62,922 nt of DNA from IMG/VR virus record IMGVR_UViG_3300042562_002309, positions 1 to 62,922 of that record; one strand, given 5' to 3'. A model generated the notes under the pieces. The model did no database searches, was not told the DNA's origin, and was given only the letters and a program-made list of their open reading frames with translations. This DNA comes from a virus. A program made the translations under genes and the position numbers. This document shows positions 42,457 through 50,354 of the stretch, one piece after another; position 1 is the first letter of the stretch, and each line of letters opens with the position of its first letter.

Positions 42457-43653
42457 ATGAAAAGATACTTATTATCATACGATGAGGCGGTCGCACTTAC
42501 TTTAGGTCCTGACGCCACATTCTACGAATCAAAGTTCGTGGTCGAAGGGTATGACGTATCTATATTTAACTACCGCTTGGCGAGCTATTCCGACTTTGAT
42601 GACAATTTGGCATTTGAAATGAGAGGGTTGACTTTTGTCTTTGACGAAGACGGATCATTGTTCAACAGATACCTATTGCTGCACAAATTCTTTAACCTAA
42701 ACCAAGTTCCAGAGTCTCAATACTCTTTGGTTCAAGACTTAGATATAAGATCAATACACAACAAAGAAGATGGTTCTGTGGCGTCCTTCATAAGACTTCC
42801 AAACGGAACCGTTCTGGGTAAGTCCAAAATGTCTTTCGATTCCGACCAAGCGGCAGGCATGAACAGATTGTATAGATCGAACGTCGATCTGAAAAGATTC
42901 GTAGACTGGTCATTGGACAACGACTATGTCGCGGTGTTCGAATATGTCGCACCAAACAACAGAATAGTATTGAGATACTTAGACGAAGAATTGATATTGC
43001 TGAGATTGAGAGACAACAAAACTGGAGAATACCTAGATTTGTCTAAATTCTCTAAAGAAATAGGTTCGTTGAAAGTTGCACCATCCGATGTCGCAAAATT
43101 AGACGAACTTGTCGAACTATCTCATACTATAGAAGACAAAGAAGGATGGATCGTGGAATTCTCCAACGGACTTTTCATAAAAGTCAAGACTGCTTGGTAT
43201 GTTTCACTTCATGGCCTTCTAACAGACGATTTATATAGAGAACACGTATTGGTTAGATATGTCTTGGACGAAAAGATAGACGACGTTCTTGGTCAAATAC
43301 CAGAAGAAGAAGTTGAAGCACATGCTAGAATCGAAAAGATAATAGCCGTTGTAAAAAATGCTGTTTCCGAAAAGGTCAATGACATAAACAAATCTTATGA
43401 ATTGTTTTTAGAAGTTGATAAAGACGGGCCTGTAGATTTACAACTAATGAGAAAGACTTTCGCGTTGAAGTATGGAAAAGACACAAACTTTGCATATGTT
43501 ATGTCTTTATCAAAAGGAAATGATGTCTATGACTTAGCGAAAGAATGGGTTCATAATCAATCAAAAAAACTAAGTATTGCCAGAGAATTCTTGAAGGAAA
43601 GAGACACATCTCTTTTCTTCATAGATGTTCCAGAAGACGAAATCGGAGATTAA
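42457..43653 (+). CDS. rnlA: RNA ligase 1 (T4 Rnl1-like)
   Basis: 398 aa (T4 Rnl1 is 374). The adenylated lysine is Lys103 in HNKEDGSVAS (KxDGS). Upstream NLAFEMRGLTFVFDEDG holds the conserved Arg, motif III/IIIa is AVFEYVAPNNRIVL, motif IV EGWIVEF and motif V IKVKTAWYVS. The C-terminal ~120 residues form the helical domain that gives T4 Rnl1 its tRNA specificity. It seals broken tRNAs, typically after host anticodon nucleases cut them. It is read from a strong host-type promoter, fitting early expression. No matching polynucleotide kinase was found in this window. Confidence 0.93.
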   Translation: MKRYLLSYDEAVALTLGPDATFYESKFVVEGYDVSIFNYRLASYSDFDDNLAFEMRGLTFVFDEDGSLFNRYLLLHKFFNLNQVPESQYSLVQDLDIRSIHNKEDGSVASFIRLPNGTVLGKSKMSFDSDQAAGMNRLYRSNVDLKRFVDWSLDNDYVAVFEYVAPNNRIVLRYLDEELILLRLRDNKTGEYLDLSKFSKEIGSLKVAPSDVAKLDELVELSHTIEDKEGWIVEFSNGLFIKVKTAWYVSLHGLLTDDLYREHVLVRYVLDEKIDDVLGQIPEEEVEAHARIEKIIAVVKNAVSEKVNDINKSYELFLEVDKDGPVDLQLMRKTFALKYGKDTNFAYVMSLSKGNDVYDLAKEWVHNQSKKLSIAREFLKERDTSLFFIDVPEDEIGD

Positions 43654-43663
43654 TATATAGTAT

Positions 43664-43885
43664 ATGATCAAAATCGAAAAATATAGATGTGCTCTTTGCG
43701 GAGAGTACCTCTATAAGACTGATGGCGGAGGAAAGACAGTTACTCTACAATGTTCTTCAGAAGAAGCGAAGTTTTGGAATTTTGACAGAGGATCCGAGGC
43801 TCAGAAAATATCGCATGAGCACTTTATAGATTCTTTGGTATCGATATCAAAAAAGGAATGGGATAATGAAAATAAAAAAGTTTAA
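43664..43885 (+). CDS. small CxxC protein, 73 aa
   Basis: CALCGEYLYKTDGGGK near the N-terminus and a later lone Cys30 suggest a partial zinc ribbon or redox pair. The rest is polar and helical. AATATATAG (43652-43660) lies 3 nt upstream of the start. It overlaps the next small gene by 20 bp. Confidence 0.6.
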   Translation: MIKIEKYRCALCGEYLYKTDGGGKTVTLQCSSEEAKFWNFDRGSEAQKISHEHFIDSLVSISKKEWDNENKKV

Positions 43886-44021
43886 AGACTTCAAATTCAA
43901 AGGACGAAAGGGAAAAGTTAAGATAAGAAAATTTTCTGGAGAGAATGGATACGCTTGGACTCCTATTTCAAATAACAATAGCCCTGCACCTGGATATCAG
44001 GTAAATATAGTCAACAAATAA
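43866..44021 (+). CDS. small basic protein with MK-x-x-K-F motif, 51 aa
   Basis: Reads MKIKKFKDFKFKGRKGKVKI and ends with a neutral segment (GYAWTPISNNNSPAPGYQV). The first ten residues match the recurrent N-terminal motif but without the following NE. Strongly basic. It begins inside the previous gene. Confidence 0.55.
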   Translation: MKIKKFKDFKFKGRKGKVKIRKFSGENGYAWTPISNNNSPAPGYQVNIVNK

Positions 44022-44098
44022 TATCATAAGTATTTATTTCAATAACATTAAAAAACTTTTTATTTATTTTAAATATAATGTTTATAAATTGTCATTTT

Positions 44099-44163
44099 AA
44101 AAAACCTGACAAAAATCAGTTTTTAAAAATCGTTTTTACAAAAAACCTGACAAAAAACCTGAC
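44099..44163. repeat. three AAAAAACCTGAC repeats upstream of dnaK
   Basis: AAAAAACCTGAC at 44099-44110, 44140-44151 and 44152-44163, the last two in tandem. About 67 bp before the dnaK start. Possible operator for dnaK control; not a known heat-shock element. Confidence 0.6.
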
Positions 44164-44166
44164 ACA

Positions 44167-44184
44167 AAACTTTAAATAAAGTTT
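44167..44184. promoter_or_regulatory. inverted repeat between repeats and dnaK
   Basis: AAAACTTTAAATAAAGTTTG contains AAACTT/AAGTTT around a 6-nt spacer. It could fold in the dnaK leader or bind a dimeric regulator. Confidence 0.4.
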
Positions 44185-44229
44185 GGTACAGAGTTTGACT
44201 TAACAAGTAAAAAATAAAATAAAATAAAT

Positions 44230-46122
44230 ATGAGCAAAAATGTAATTATAGGAATTGATCTTGGGACAACAAATTCCTGCGTTTCCGTTGTAGAAGGTGG
44301 AGAACCAATCGTAATCAGTAACTCTGAAGGAAGAAGAACGACACCTTCAATAGTTTCTTTTTCAGGAACAGAAAGAAAAGTTGGTGATCCTGCAAAAAGA
44401 CAATCGGTTACAAATCCAAAAAACACGGTATACTCTATTAAAAGATTTGTCGGAAAAGACTATTCAGTTTGTACAGATGAGATAAAAAGAGTTCCTTATG
44501 AAGTTAAAAAATCAAAAACTGGAAATGTTCCTGTAGTGAACATCGACGGAAGAGACTACACTCCACAAGAACTTTCTGCAATCATTTTACAGAAAATGAA
44601 AAAAACTGCCGAAGACTACTTAGGACATGAAGTTACTAGAGCGGTTATCACGGTTCCTGCATACTTCGGTGACGCGGAAAGAACGGCTACTATTGAAGCA
44701 GGTGAAATCGCTGGTTTAAAAGTAGAAAGAATCATCAACGAACCAACTTCCGCAGCTTTGGCATATGGTTTAGACAAAAAGAACACAGACTCTAAAATCT
44801 TAGTATTTGACTGCGGTGGGGGAACTCATGACGTATCTGTATTGGAGATTGGTGATGGTGTATTCGAAGTAAAATCTACTGATGGTGATACTCACTTAGG
44901 TGGTGATGACTTTGACAACGCGATTATCACTTGGATGTTAGATGAATTCAAAGCTGAGCATTCTATGGACTTGGAAAAAGATCCTATGGCTTTGCAAAGA
45001 TTGAAAGATGCTGCAGAAAAAGCGAAGATTGAATTATCTTCTACATCTGAATCAGAAATCAACCTTCCTTATATCACCGCACAGGATGGAATTCCTTTAC
45101 ACTTTGTTAAGAAATTGACTAAGTCTAAGTTTGACCAAATGACTTCTTCTTTAGTAGATAGAGCGATTGCTTGTGCTAAGTCTGCTTTGAAAAATGCAGA
45201 ATTAAAAACAACAGATATTGATGAAGTAATCTTAGTTGGTGGTTCTACGAGAATCCCAGCAGTACAGGATGCGATTGAGAAGTTCATCGGTAAGAAAGCT
45301 AACAAATCAGTAAACCCTGATGAAGTTGTTGCATTAGGTGCTGCTATTCAAGGTGCTGTATTAAATGGTAGTATCACTGACGTTCTTTTATTAGACGTAA
45401 CTCCTTTATCATTAGGAATCGAAACAATGGGTGGTGTTTTCACTAAATTGATTGAAGCTAACTGTACAATCCCAACAAGAAAAAGTGAGACTTTCTCTAC
45501 TGCTTCTGATAACCAGCCATCTGTAGAACTTCACGTTCTTCAAGGAGAAAGAGCAATGGCTAAAGACAATAGATCTTTAGGGAAGTTCAACCTTGACGGA
45601 ATCATGTCTGCACCAAGAGGAGTTCCGCAGATATCGGTGACTTTAGACATTGACGCAAATGGCATCTTGTCCGTTTCTGCACAGGACAAAGCAACTGGTA
45701 AGGAAAACAAAATCAGAATTGAAGGTGGATCTCAACTTACAAAAGAAGAGATTGAGAAAATGAAAGCTGATGCAGAATTAAACGCAGAATCTGATAAAAT
45801 CGAAAAGGAAAGAGTTGAAAAGCTTAACCAAGCGGATACTCAAATCTTCCAAACTGAAAAACAGATGAAAGAATTTGACGAGAAGCTTACAGAAGAAGAT
45901 AAGTCTACATTAAAAACAGATTTAGATGCTTTAAGACAAGCACATGCTGATCAAGATGTTGCAATGATTGATGCAACTTCTGAAAAGTTGAACGAAAGCT
46001 GGAACGCAATCAGTACTAGATTGTACCAAGAAGGCTCTCAAGAAACTCAAAACGAAAGTACTAATACTGAAGCAAGTGGTAATGAAGAAGTAGAAGATAC
46101 GGATTTTGAAGAAATATCTTAA
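44230..46122 (+). CDS. dnaK: molecular chaperone DnaK (Hsp70)
   Basis: 630 aa, full length. N-terminal ATPase signatures [26 protein letters not shown] (His where the usual IFDLGGGTFDVS has Phe) and [14 protein letters not shown]. The interdomain linker is [14 protein letters not shown]. The substrate-binding domain follows and ends with the acidic DTDFEEIS tail. Residues are ordered as in bacterial DnaK. It is separated by 4 kb from grpE/dnaJ on the other strand, with its own regulatory-looking leader repeats and a terminator downstream. Codon use is host-like and more GC at third positions than neighbours, indicating strong expression or bacterial origin. A complete phage Hsp70 triad is exceptional. 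Confidence 0.98.
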   Translation: MSKNVIIGIDLGTTNSCVSVVEGGEPIVISNSEGRRTTPSIVSFSGTERKVGDPAKRQSVTNPKNTVYSIKRFVGKDYSVCTDEIKRVPYEVKKSKTGNVPVVNIDGRDYTPQELSAIILQKMKKTAEDYLGHEVTRAVITVPAYFGDAERTATIEAGEIAGLKVERIINEPTSAALAYGLDKKNTDSKILVFDCGGGTHDVSVLEIGDGVFEVKSTDGDTHLGGDDFDNAIITWMLDEFKAEHSMDLEKDPMALQRLKDAAEKAKIELSSTSESEINLPYITAQDGIPLHFVKKLTKSKFDQMTSSLVDRAIACAKSALKNAELKTTDIDEVILVGGSTRIPAVQDAIEKFIGKKANKSVNPDEVVALGAAIQGAVLNGSITDVLLLDVTPLSLGIETMGGVFTKLIEANCTIPTRKSETFSTASDNQPSVELHVLQGERAMAKDNRSLGKFNLDGIMSAPRGVPQISVTLDIDANGILSVSAQDKATGKENKIRIEGGSQLTKEEIEKMKADAELNAESDKIEKERVEKLNQADTQIFQTEKQMKEFDEKLTEEDKSTLKTDLDALRQAHADQDVAMIDATSEKLNESWNAISTRLYQEGSQETQNESTNTEASGNEEVEDTDFEEIS

Positions 46123-46130
46123 AAAAAAAT

Positions 46131-46167
46131 AAAAAAAGCCTTATAATTAAATTATAAGGCTTTTTTT
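46131..46167. terminator. bidirectional intrinsic terminator after dnaK
   Basis: AAAAAAAGCCTTATAAT and ATTATAAGGCTTTTTTT make a 17-bp stem with loop TAA between convergent genes. Confidence 0.94.
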
Positions 46168-47003
46168 ATTTTTTCTAATACTGAATAATCTTTATCAATA
46201 ATAAATTTGAAGTTATAATTATTTTCTATACAAGATTTCTTTTTATTTATATTCTTCTCAAGATATAGATTATAATAATAAGTAGATTTTACTTCACATA
46301 TTAGATTGTATTCTGGTAAATAAAAATCCGAATGATAAATTTTAATTTTACCATCGTGTTTGTATTTTATTGATGGTCCATTTTCAACTTTAATATCAAT
46401 ATTCTCACAATATTTTATAAAATCTAATTCATAAGTACCTCTATAATATAGACCATTATATCTCTTACAATTAAATCCAGACATTTGTTGCTTTTGGAAA
46501 ATATATTTATTTTGCAAAGCATTATCAACACCATACCTATCAATTATTGTTTTTTTTGCTAACTCTCTATTATTATAGTTTTTATCTCCATATTTAATAT
46601 ACTTTGTGTTTCTAACTTTATCTTGTGATATCTTAGAAATATTATCAATACCATATTTTGATTTAAGTGTTGATAATCTATCATTTTTAACACTTTCTAA
46701 TTCGAGTGTGTGTTCAACACCATATTTACTTATGTTATTAATTTTTACCTTTTCATATGAACAACCAGAACAATAGTATGAACTACTTTTTGTAGATTTC
46801 ATGTAACTATAGTATTTTACATTTTTTATGATTGTACAATTATCACACATTACTGATATTAAAATATGAGATCCTTTTGGTAAATCACTAACCTTAACTT
46901 TAATTATCTCACCAACTTTACCAATATAACCCATATTTATATAATTATTTATGTGTTTGCTATTCATTTTTACATCAACTTCATCTGTTATTATCATAAA
47001 CAT
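46152..47003 (-). CDS. homing-type endonuclease with Vsr/EDxHD-like nuclease domain
   Basis: 283 aa. N-terminal Cys-containing segment (MCDNCTII ... YCSGCSYEK) like a zinc ribbon. It is followed by repeated KYGVEHTLELESVKN, KYGIDNISKISQDKVRN and RYGVDNALQNKY modules that are typical DNA-binding repeats of phage homing enzymes. The C-terminal nuclease region is LYYRGTYELDFIKYCE ... YHSDFYLPEYNLICEVKST, with Asp and E-x-K in the Vsr-like/EDxHD arrangement. A free-standing mobile endonuclease. Divergently next to the 50-aa RHH gene at 47071. Confidence 0.82.
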   Translation of the reverse strand: MFMIITDEVDVKMNSKHINNYINMGYIGKVGEIIKVKVSDLPKGSHILISVMCDNCTIIKNVKYYSYMKSTKSSSYYCSGCSYEKVKINNISKYGVEHTLELESVKNDRLSTLKSKYGIDNISKISQDKVRNTKYIKYGDKNYNNRELAKKTIIDRYGVDNALQNKYIFQKQQMSGFNCKRYNGLYYRGTYELDFIKYCENIDIKVENGPSIKYKHDGKIKIYHSDFYLPEYNLICEVKSTYYYNLYLEKNINKKKSCIENNYNFKFIIDKDYSVLEKIKKAL

Positions 47004-47049
47004 TTTTTTTAATTTTTATATAAAGTATATATTAAAAATTAAAATCATT

Positions 47050-47068
47050 TTTTAGACATTTTAGACAT
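47050..47068. repeat. two tandem 9-bp repeats (TTTTAGACA)
   Basis: TTTTAGACATTTTAGACA lies between the endonuclease and the RHH gene, right before ATG 47071. Same period (9 bp) as the repeats at 14754-14780. Candidate RHH binding site (inference). Confidence 0.6.
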
Positions 47069-47070
47069 TT

Positions 47071-47223
47071 ATGAAAAAGAGAACAACAAGAACTTACACT
47101 ATAGACGATGAATTATACAAAGAATTTGAAAAAATAATTAAAGAGAAATCTATAAATAGATCTAGGCTTATAGAGAATTTCATAGAGGACTTTGTTAAAA
47201 ATTATAAATCAAATGATAAATAA
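47071..47223 (+). CDS. ribbon-helix-helix protein, 50 aa (RHH-2)
   Basis: Reads MKKRTTRTYTIDDELYKEFE with the C-terminal SRLIENFIEDFVKNYK pattern. The strand-helix-helix arrangement and S-R-x-I-E-N pattern match RHH-1 (15595) and RHH-3 (51973). It is divergent from the adjacent homing endonuclease, with a 9-bp tandem repeat between. Likely a DNA-binding dimer that regulates the endonuclease (inference). Confidence 0.75.
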   Translation: MKKRTTRTYTIDDELYKEFEKIIKEKSINRSRLIENFIEDFVKNYKSNDK

Positions 47224-47254
47224 AAAACCCACTCAAACTTAGTGGGTTTTTTTT
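47222..47254 (+). terminator. intrinsic terminator
   Basis: AAAAAACCCACT/AGTGGGTTTTTT stem, 7-nt loop, T8. It abuts the promoter of the Nudix gene. Confidence 0.9.
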
Positions 47255-47255
47255 G

Positions 47256-47263
47256 TATCTTTG
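47256..47263 (+). promoter_or_regulatory. TAnnTTTG promoter element
   Basis: TATCTTTG directly after the terminator and 18 nt before ATG 47282. The -33 region is inside the terminator and lacks TTG. Confidence 0.6.
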
Positions 47264-47281
47264 TATGTAAATATATACTCT

Positions 47282-47674
47282 ATGATAGAAACGAAACAAG
47301 CAAAACTGGCAGCAGTTGCACTTATCTTCAATGAAGATAAGACAAAACTATTGGGAGTATCTCGAAAAGACAACTTTAAACTATTTGGTTTACCAGGTGG
47401 TAAAGTAGATGTAGGAGAAAGTATGACAGAAGGAGTCATTCGTGAAGTAAGAGAAGAAACAGGAATAGAAGTTAAATCCGCGGTGCCGATATTTATAAGA
47501 GAAGATGGAGAATTCGTGGCGGCGGTTTATTTGGTAACCGATTATGAAGGCGAGGTTTCGACCAAAGAATCTGGCGTAGTTGCCTGGATAACTTTCGAAG
47601 ATTTAAAACAAGGTGCTTTCTCAGAATACAATACTAAGCTAGAACAACATTTAAAGTTTTTAAACATTATATAA
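47282..47674 (+). CDS. Nudix hydrolase
   Basis: 130 aa from ATG 47282; the TTG 47261 lies in the promoter. The Nudix box is complete: GGKVDVGESMTEGVIREVRE followed by ETGIE (G-x5-E-x7-REUxEExGU). The strand pattern before it (LAAVALIFNEDKTKLLGVSR) is usual for the family. Nudix enzymes hydrolyse nucleoside diphosphate derivatives such as oxidised dNTPs, NADH, sugar nucleotides or mRNA caps; the substrate is not apparent. It ends one base before the nucleotidase gene. Read from a host-type promoter, so probably early. Confidence 0.93.
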   Translation: MIETKQAKLAAVALIFNEDKTKLLGVSRKDNFKLFGLPGGKVDVGESMTEGVIREVREETGIEVKSAVPIFIREDGEFVAAVYLVTDYEGEVSTKESGVVAWITFEDLKQGAFSEYNTKLEQHLKFLNII

Positions 47675-48111
47675 TGAAAAAGAAAGTATACGTGGATATG
47701 GATGGTGTTATGTGCGACTTCTATGCCGCGTCAAAAAAAGCCAAAGAGTTAAATCCTTTACAACCTTATCCACAATCACAATGGGGATTCTTCCTTAAAT
47801 TAGACGAGATAAAAGATGCTGTTGAATCTTATAGATTGCTTGAAACAAAGTATGACGTATGGATCTTGACACGTCCTTCTTTTCAGAACGTGAACTGCTA
47901 TACAGAGAAGATACAATGGGTTTGGGACCATTTGGGACCAGATGTAGTTAAGAAGACTATCTTGATACCAAACAAGTCTTTGGTTAAAGGAGACTATCTT
48001 ATAGACGACCAGGGAGGATATGGACAAGAAGAGTTTGAAGGAGAATGGATACACTTCGGAGAAAAACCTTTTGAAAATTGGAAATCGGTAGTAGAATATT
48101 TAATGAAATAA
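47674..48111 (+). CDS. 5'(3')-deoxyribonucleotidase (HAD family)
   Basis: 145 aa. Motif I DMDGVMCDF with catalytic Asp8 and Asp10, motif II VWILTRPS, and the late KSLVKGDYLIDDQGGYG with the metal-binding Asp residues. This is the arrangement of NT5C-like deoxyribonucleotidases, which dephosphorylate deoxynucleoside monophosphates. It may adjust dNTP pools together with NrdB and the Nudix enzyme, with which it overlaps by one base. A perfect terminator follows. Confidence 0.9.
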   Translation: MKKKVYVDMDGVMCDFYAASKKAKELNPLQPYPQSQWGFFLKLDEIKDAVESYRLLETKYDVWILTRPSFQNVNCYTEKIQWVWDHLGPDVVKKTILIPNKSLVKGDYLIDDQGGYGQEEFEGEWIHFGEKPFENWKSVVEYLMK

Positions 48112-48138
48112 AAAAGAGAGTCATTTGACTCTCTTTTT
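48111..48138. terminator. intrinsic terminator
   Basis: GAGAGTCATTTGACTCTC stem-loop between A6 and T6, between convergent genes. Confidence 0.9.
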
Positions 48139-48149
48139 TATTATATCTT

Positions 48150-49451
48150 TTAGTAGTTGTCTGGTGAAAACCATTCTCCATCAGTAGTTCTAGCGACTCT
48201 GACTGGACCACTGTGTTCGTCATATTCATCAGAATATTCACCATCCGGATCTACGGCCTCGGGTGAATTCCCTACTATGTTGTCCTTTATGTTTATGAAG
48301 CACATTGTATCCATATAAGGATAACAATCTGATGGATTTGCATCCTTTACTTTACAAACAATGTTAGCTCTACTTAAATCTTCACTTCCGTTCGTAATCT
48401 TTTCCGATGGAGACATAGACTGTTCTTTTTTAAACCACCATCCGTTTTTCTCAGCGAATTGTTTGAATAGACTAACGTCTGAATCCTGAGATGTATAGAT
48501 TCTGTCTAAGAACTTAACATCGTTTCCGTTTATCTTGCAATCCCATAGAATAGCTCTTCCTTTAATCTTTTTGGATACGTACTTACCATCTTCTAAAATT
48601 CCGTTGTCGTCGTATAGTATTACAAGACTTACTTCCGGGTTTTTAGAGTATATTTGAAGCCATTCTGGTTCTGCCTCTGCCATGCAAGAGTTGTTCATAG
48701 TACCTCCACCGCTTTGGTATTGATCATGCCAGTACCAGTGTATTATATCACTACCCTGTATAATATCGAATTGTTTTAGTATGTCTGCCGCGAAATCATA
48801 AGTAGCTTTGTATTGATTTACAAACTCTTCAATATCTTGGTCGGTGAAAGAAACTTTTGCCGCAGTCAAAAACGCTCTTGCGAATCTTCCTATCTTAACA
48901 GGGTTTCTCGCTGTCTTCCAGATTGCCTTTAAATCATCGCTGTCAAGCTCCATCGCTTCTTTGTTTATTACGCCGATTCTTGGCTCATCTCCTGTAGGTT
49001 CAACTTCTTCAACCATGCAGTATGTTTTTCCGGTAACGCTTTGAGTCTCTGACAATATACTCAACAAAGTTCCTGTGTCTGGTGCCCAGTTTTGTCTTCC
49101 GGTTTTGTCATATCCTAATCTTCCGAAAATCTTGTCGTTTCTATCACTATGCGTAAGGTATCTTCCACTATTCGTAACCCTATAGTGTTCAGGTCTTCCT
49201 ACAGTCAACTCTTGAACTTTTCTATCAGGAGTGAATGACAGCTCTTCTTTAGAATCTGTCATGTCGACATAATTTTGTGCGATACCATCTACATCTTTAG
49301 ATTGAAAGCTTAGAATAGACGATGCTATCTTATTGGTCTTCATTCTATTGAGAAGGTTTACAAGTTTCTGTGAGAATACTACCTTCGATTCTAAAAGCAT
49401 TTCGTACGCTGCTTTTTCTGTTATATAGTCTCCATATTTAAGAATATTCAT
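48150..49451 (-). CDS. conserved phage protein with MN-x-L-K motif, 433 aa
   Basis: Starts MNILKYGDYITEKAAYEMLL, another form of the recurring N-terminal motif with a possible cleavage site at ITE. The body has a segment CMAEAEPEWLQIYSKNPEVS LVILYDDNG and GRAILWDCKINGNDV that recurs in uncharacterised proteins of large phages, and a polar C-terminal tail (DPDGEYSDEYDEHSGPVR). No catalytic motif was identified. TTTAATATATAA (reverse strand, ~49470-49481) lies upstream, suggesting late expression. Possibly an internal or injected virion protein (inference). Confidence 0.6.
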   Translation of the reverse strand: MNILKYGDYITEKAAYEMLLESKVVFSQKLVNLLNRMKTNKIASSILSFQSKDVDGIAQNYVDMTDSKEELSFTPDRKVQELTVGRPEHYRVTNSGRYLTHSDRNDKIFGRLGYDKTGRQNWAPDTGTLLSILSETQSVTGKTYCMVEEVEPTGDEPRIGVINKEAMELDSDDLKAIWKTARNPVKIGRFARAFLTAAKVSFTDQDIEEFVNQYKATYDFAADILKQFDIIQGSDIIHWYWHDQYQSGGGTMNNSCMAEAEPEWLQIYSKNPEVSLVILYDDNGILEDGKYVSKKIKGRAILWDCKINGNDVKFLDRIYTSQDSDVSLFKQFAEKNGWWFKKEQSMSPSEKITNGSEDLSRANIVCKVKDANPSDCYPYMDTMCFINIKDNIVGNSPEAVDPDGEYSDEYDEHSGPVRVARTTDGEWFSPDNY

Positions 49452-49546
49452 AAATAAAAAATTATTTTTTATTATATATTAAAAAACCATTTCAAAAAGC
49501 GGCATCCTTTATTTTTTTCTTGTTATTATTTAATATATAATATATT

Positions 49547-49789
49547 ATGAAGAGAAAGGTTGCTAAGATGATATTGATAATGGGTATAGGCCTTACTGAA
49601 TTGGTACTAGACCTGAATCTAAGTTTCGCAACCTTCAATTCTATTGAATATGTTAAGTCAGAGAACAAGATATATCTTTATATCATGCACGAAGACGACG
49701 ATTTGGAAATAAGCTATGACTTTGACGACTTATGTAAAGAAGACAAGACCATTGTCTATATTTCACTTGCGTCTATACTCTACAACTAG
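49547..49789 (+). CDS. hypothetical protein, 80 aa
   Basis: N-terminus MKRKVAKMILIMGIGLTELV is weakly hydrophobic. It is followed by a beta/acidic segment (IMHEDDDLEISYDFDDL). Possibly membrane-associated or exported, but no clear cleavage site. TTTAATATATAATATATT lies just upstream. It ends overlapping the convergent gene by 4 bp. Unidentified. Confidence 0.5.
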   Translation: MKRKVAKMILIMGIGLTELVLDLNLSFATFNSIEYVKSENKIYLYIMHEDDDLEISYDFDDLCKEDKTIVYISLASILYN

Positions 49790-50292
49790 CCATTATATCT
49801 TTCCTTTCGCTTCTTTTCTATATATGCTTCTACGTCCGCGTACGATACGGATCCAGGATTCTGAGTAATCAAATCTGCATTTCCTGCGGGTTTTTCTTCA
49901 AGTTTCTTCAACTCGTCGTTCTTTTTCTTCTCTTCGTATCTTATTTCCATTTCTTTTAGAATATGTCCTAAATAGAAGTCCATTCCTTTCTCTTTAACCA
50001 TTTTGAAATCGAAGTCGAATAAAAACTCTTCAAAGTTGTCACCATAATACACCGCCAATATAGGATCTTTTATATAATGATCTGTATAAAATCTTATATT
50101 CCCTGCATTACCCTGTGCGTATATGATGGTATTGTACACATTGTTGTAGAAGTGTGAGAAATGGTCTTTATCATTATATTTCCTCGCACCGCTTTTTTCT
50201 ACGGTCGCCACCAATCCAAGACTTACTCTAAAGTATCTTGATGTTTTGATTTGGTTTATTAGCTGAAAATTAGTTACTATGTTTACGTCCAT
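49786..50292 (-). CDS. hypothetical protein, 168 aa
   Basis: An alpha/beta N-terminal domain (MDVNIVTNFQLINQIKTSRY; IIYAQGNAGNIRFYTDHYIK) with a charged coiled C-terminus (EMEIRYEEKKKNDELKKLEE) and a final basic helix. Unidentified. Convergent with 49547-49789. Confidence 0.55.
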   Translation of the reverse strand: MDVNIVTNFQLINQIKTSRYFRVSLGLVATVEKSGARKYNDKDHFSHFYNNVYNTIIYAQGNAGNIRFYTDHYIKDPILAVYYGDNFEEFLFDFDFKMVKEKGMDFYLGHILKEMEIRYEEKKKNDELKKLEEKPAGNADLITQNPGSVSYADVEAYIEKKRKERYNG

Positions 50293-50325
50293 TCTTTATT
50301 TATTAAATATATCCTTCTCCAATTG

Positions 50326-50354
50326 AAAAATGCCGACATTTGTCGGCATTTTTT
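50326..50354. terminator. intrinsic terminator
   Basis: AAAAATGCCGACA/TGTCGGCATTTTT stem around TTT. It lies right behind the 50353-50910 gene. Confidence 0.93.

Noticed and set aside
42405-42518. N-terminal extension of the PD-(D/E)XK-like gene
   Set aside because: It overlaps the RNA ligase promoter and start on the other strand. ATG 42404 gives a normal basic beginning.
47261-47281. TTG start for the Nudix protein
   Set aside because: It lies in the TATCTTTG element. ATG 47282 fits the usual beginning of Nudix domains.
47924-47945. Direct repeat TTTGGGACCA in the nucleotidase gene
   Set aside because: Two copies only, explained by the coding of similar residues, with no sign of function.
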